NCBI GenBank assembly: GCA_945882005.1
Contig: CAMCWG010000150.1
Span: 1 to 7,373 of the forward strand
DNA from: Bordetella parapertussis
GTDB taxonomy: Bacteria; Pseudomonadota; Gammaproteobacteria; Burkholderiales; Burkholderiaceae_B
Direction of reading: 5' to 3'
Length of the DNA: 7,373 bases
How positions within the stretch are numbered: the stretch's first letter is position 1; every line of letters starts with the position of its first letter. The notes under the pieces were generated by a model. It was not told the DNA's origin. It made no database searches and saw only the letters and a program-made list of their open reading frames with translations. Shown piece by piece: positions 7,129-7,373 of this stretch. Both the position numbers and the translations under genes were made by a program.

Positions 7129-7137
7129 TGTGATAAT
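7129..7137 (+). promoter_or_regulatory. Candidate extended -10 promoter for the downstream membrane-protein gene
   Basis: TGTGATAAT reads as an extended -10 element: TGn followed by GATAAT, five of six matches to TATAAT. No good -35 hexamer lies 16-18 bases upstream, where the sequence is near CTCGGC, which fits an extended -10 promoter that needs little -35 contact. A start site about 7 bases downstream would leave a leader of under 20 bases before the GTG at 7162. It lies in an 87-base gap (7075-7161), the longest in the window. Called from a short match by eye only. Confidence 0.3.
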
Positions 7138-7148
7138 TGTTTTCAATT

Positions 7149-7154
7149 CAGGAG
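7149..7154 (+). promoter_or_regulatory. Strong ribosome binding site deciding a GTG start
   Basis: CAGGAG sits 7 bases before the GTG at 7162. It is the best Shine-Dalgarno match and spacing in the window and fixes the start of the following gene despite the non-ATG codon. Confidence 0.7.
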
Positions 7155-7161
7155 TTGTAAC

Positions 7162-7373
7162 GTGATTGGTTTAATAAAAATAATTTCTTTCATCCTGACC
7201 TGGGCAATACTGCTGATCGTACCAATCGGATTCGGTCTAGAAGCGTTTGCAGCTGCGGTTGTGTTCTTTGCTTTTTACTGCTGGATGGTTTTCTTTGGCG
7301 GACCTGCACGTGCACAGAAAGCACAGACGAAGTTGCAGGGCGCCTTAATTAAAGGTGAAGCGGTCGTCGCGAC
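7162..7373 (+). CDS. Small membrane-anchored protein, 3' end missing
   Basis: From the GTG at 7162 the frame stays open for 70 codons to the window edge. Residues about 4-26 and 27-47 are strongly hydrophobic and separated by a turn with one Glu (GFGLEAF), so two closely spaced membrane segments, a hairpin anchor, are likely. They are followed by a polar, basic stretch (GGPARAQKAQTKLQ) leading to LIKGEAVVA, where the window ends. A short KGE-V-A segment after a membrane anchor resembles the start of bacterial PH-like domain proteins, but that is only a weak impression. I do not recognise the gene. Its own ribosome site, the 87-base gap and possible promoter suggest it is not part of the catabolic operon. 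The protein may be longer than what can be seen. Confidence 0.7.
   Translation, partial: MIGLIKIISFILTWAILLIVPIGFGLEAFAAAVVFFAFYCWMVFFGGPARAQKAQTKLQGALIKGEAVVA

Larger units (their letters stand above)
7075..7161. other. Intergenic gap closing the catabolic operon
   Basis: These 87 bases separate the synthetase stop from the GTG-started membrane-protein gene. They hold a short perfect stem, GCCG-CCT-CGGC (7103-7113), and an outer 5-base match ATGGC/GCCAT (7082-7086 with 7124-7128). A T-rich run TTGTTTTC follows at 7137-7144 but is not adjacent to the short stem. This could be a poor terminator, but the evidence is not sufficient to call one. Confidence 0.4.

Overview
The window looks like part of a chromosome from a betaproteobacterium, most likely Burkholderiales and possibly near Alcaligenaceae. 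The basis is two tandem Bug-type (TctC-like) periplasmic solute receptors, a family greatly expanded in that group, linked to CoA-ester catabolism genes. This taxonomic call is inferred from family content, not from a marker gene.

Layout: one tightly packed plus-strand array fills about 1-7074. In order it holds the 3' part of a Bug receptor (1-829), a complete second Bug receptor (851-1825), an enoyl-CoA hydratase/isomerase family protein (1860-2633), an acyl-CoA dehydrogenase (2665-3843), a second and very different acyl-CoA dehydrogenase (3849-5000), and an ADP-forming acyl-CoA synthetase with all its domains on one chain (about 4993-7074). The gaps are 21, 34, 31 and 5 bases, and the last pair overlaps, so one operon that begins upstream of the window is likely. 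After an 87-base gap a GTG-started membrane protein begins at 7162 with its own strong Shine-Dalgarno site and runs off the end. It appears to be a separate unit.

How the genes may work together (inference): the Bug proteins capture an organic acid in the periplasm. The synthetase makes its CoA thioester at the cost of ATP to ADP. The two dehydrogenases introduce an alpha,beta double bond, and the crotonase-fold protein hydrates or isomerises the product. No 3-hydroxyacyl-CoA dehydrogenase, thiolase or TctA/TctB membrane subunit lies in the window. The substrate cannot be read from the sequence.

The most interesting point is that the two dehydrogenases have complementary halves of the usual acyl-CoA dehydrogenase motifs. 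The first keeps the N-terminal FAD/substrate segment and a Glu in the helix-G base position but lacks RxQFG and QxxGG. The second keeps RKQFG and QTHGGMG but lacks the first segment and any evident catalytic Glu. This predicts an obligate heteromeric enzyme like the alpha2beta2 dehydrogenases known from actinobacterial steroid side-chain degradation. The crotonase also lacks one of the two classical catalytic glutamates, so its reaction may not be simple hydration. No RNA genes, CRISPR arrays, insertion sequences or other mobile elements were seen.
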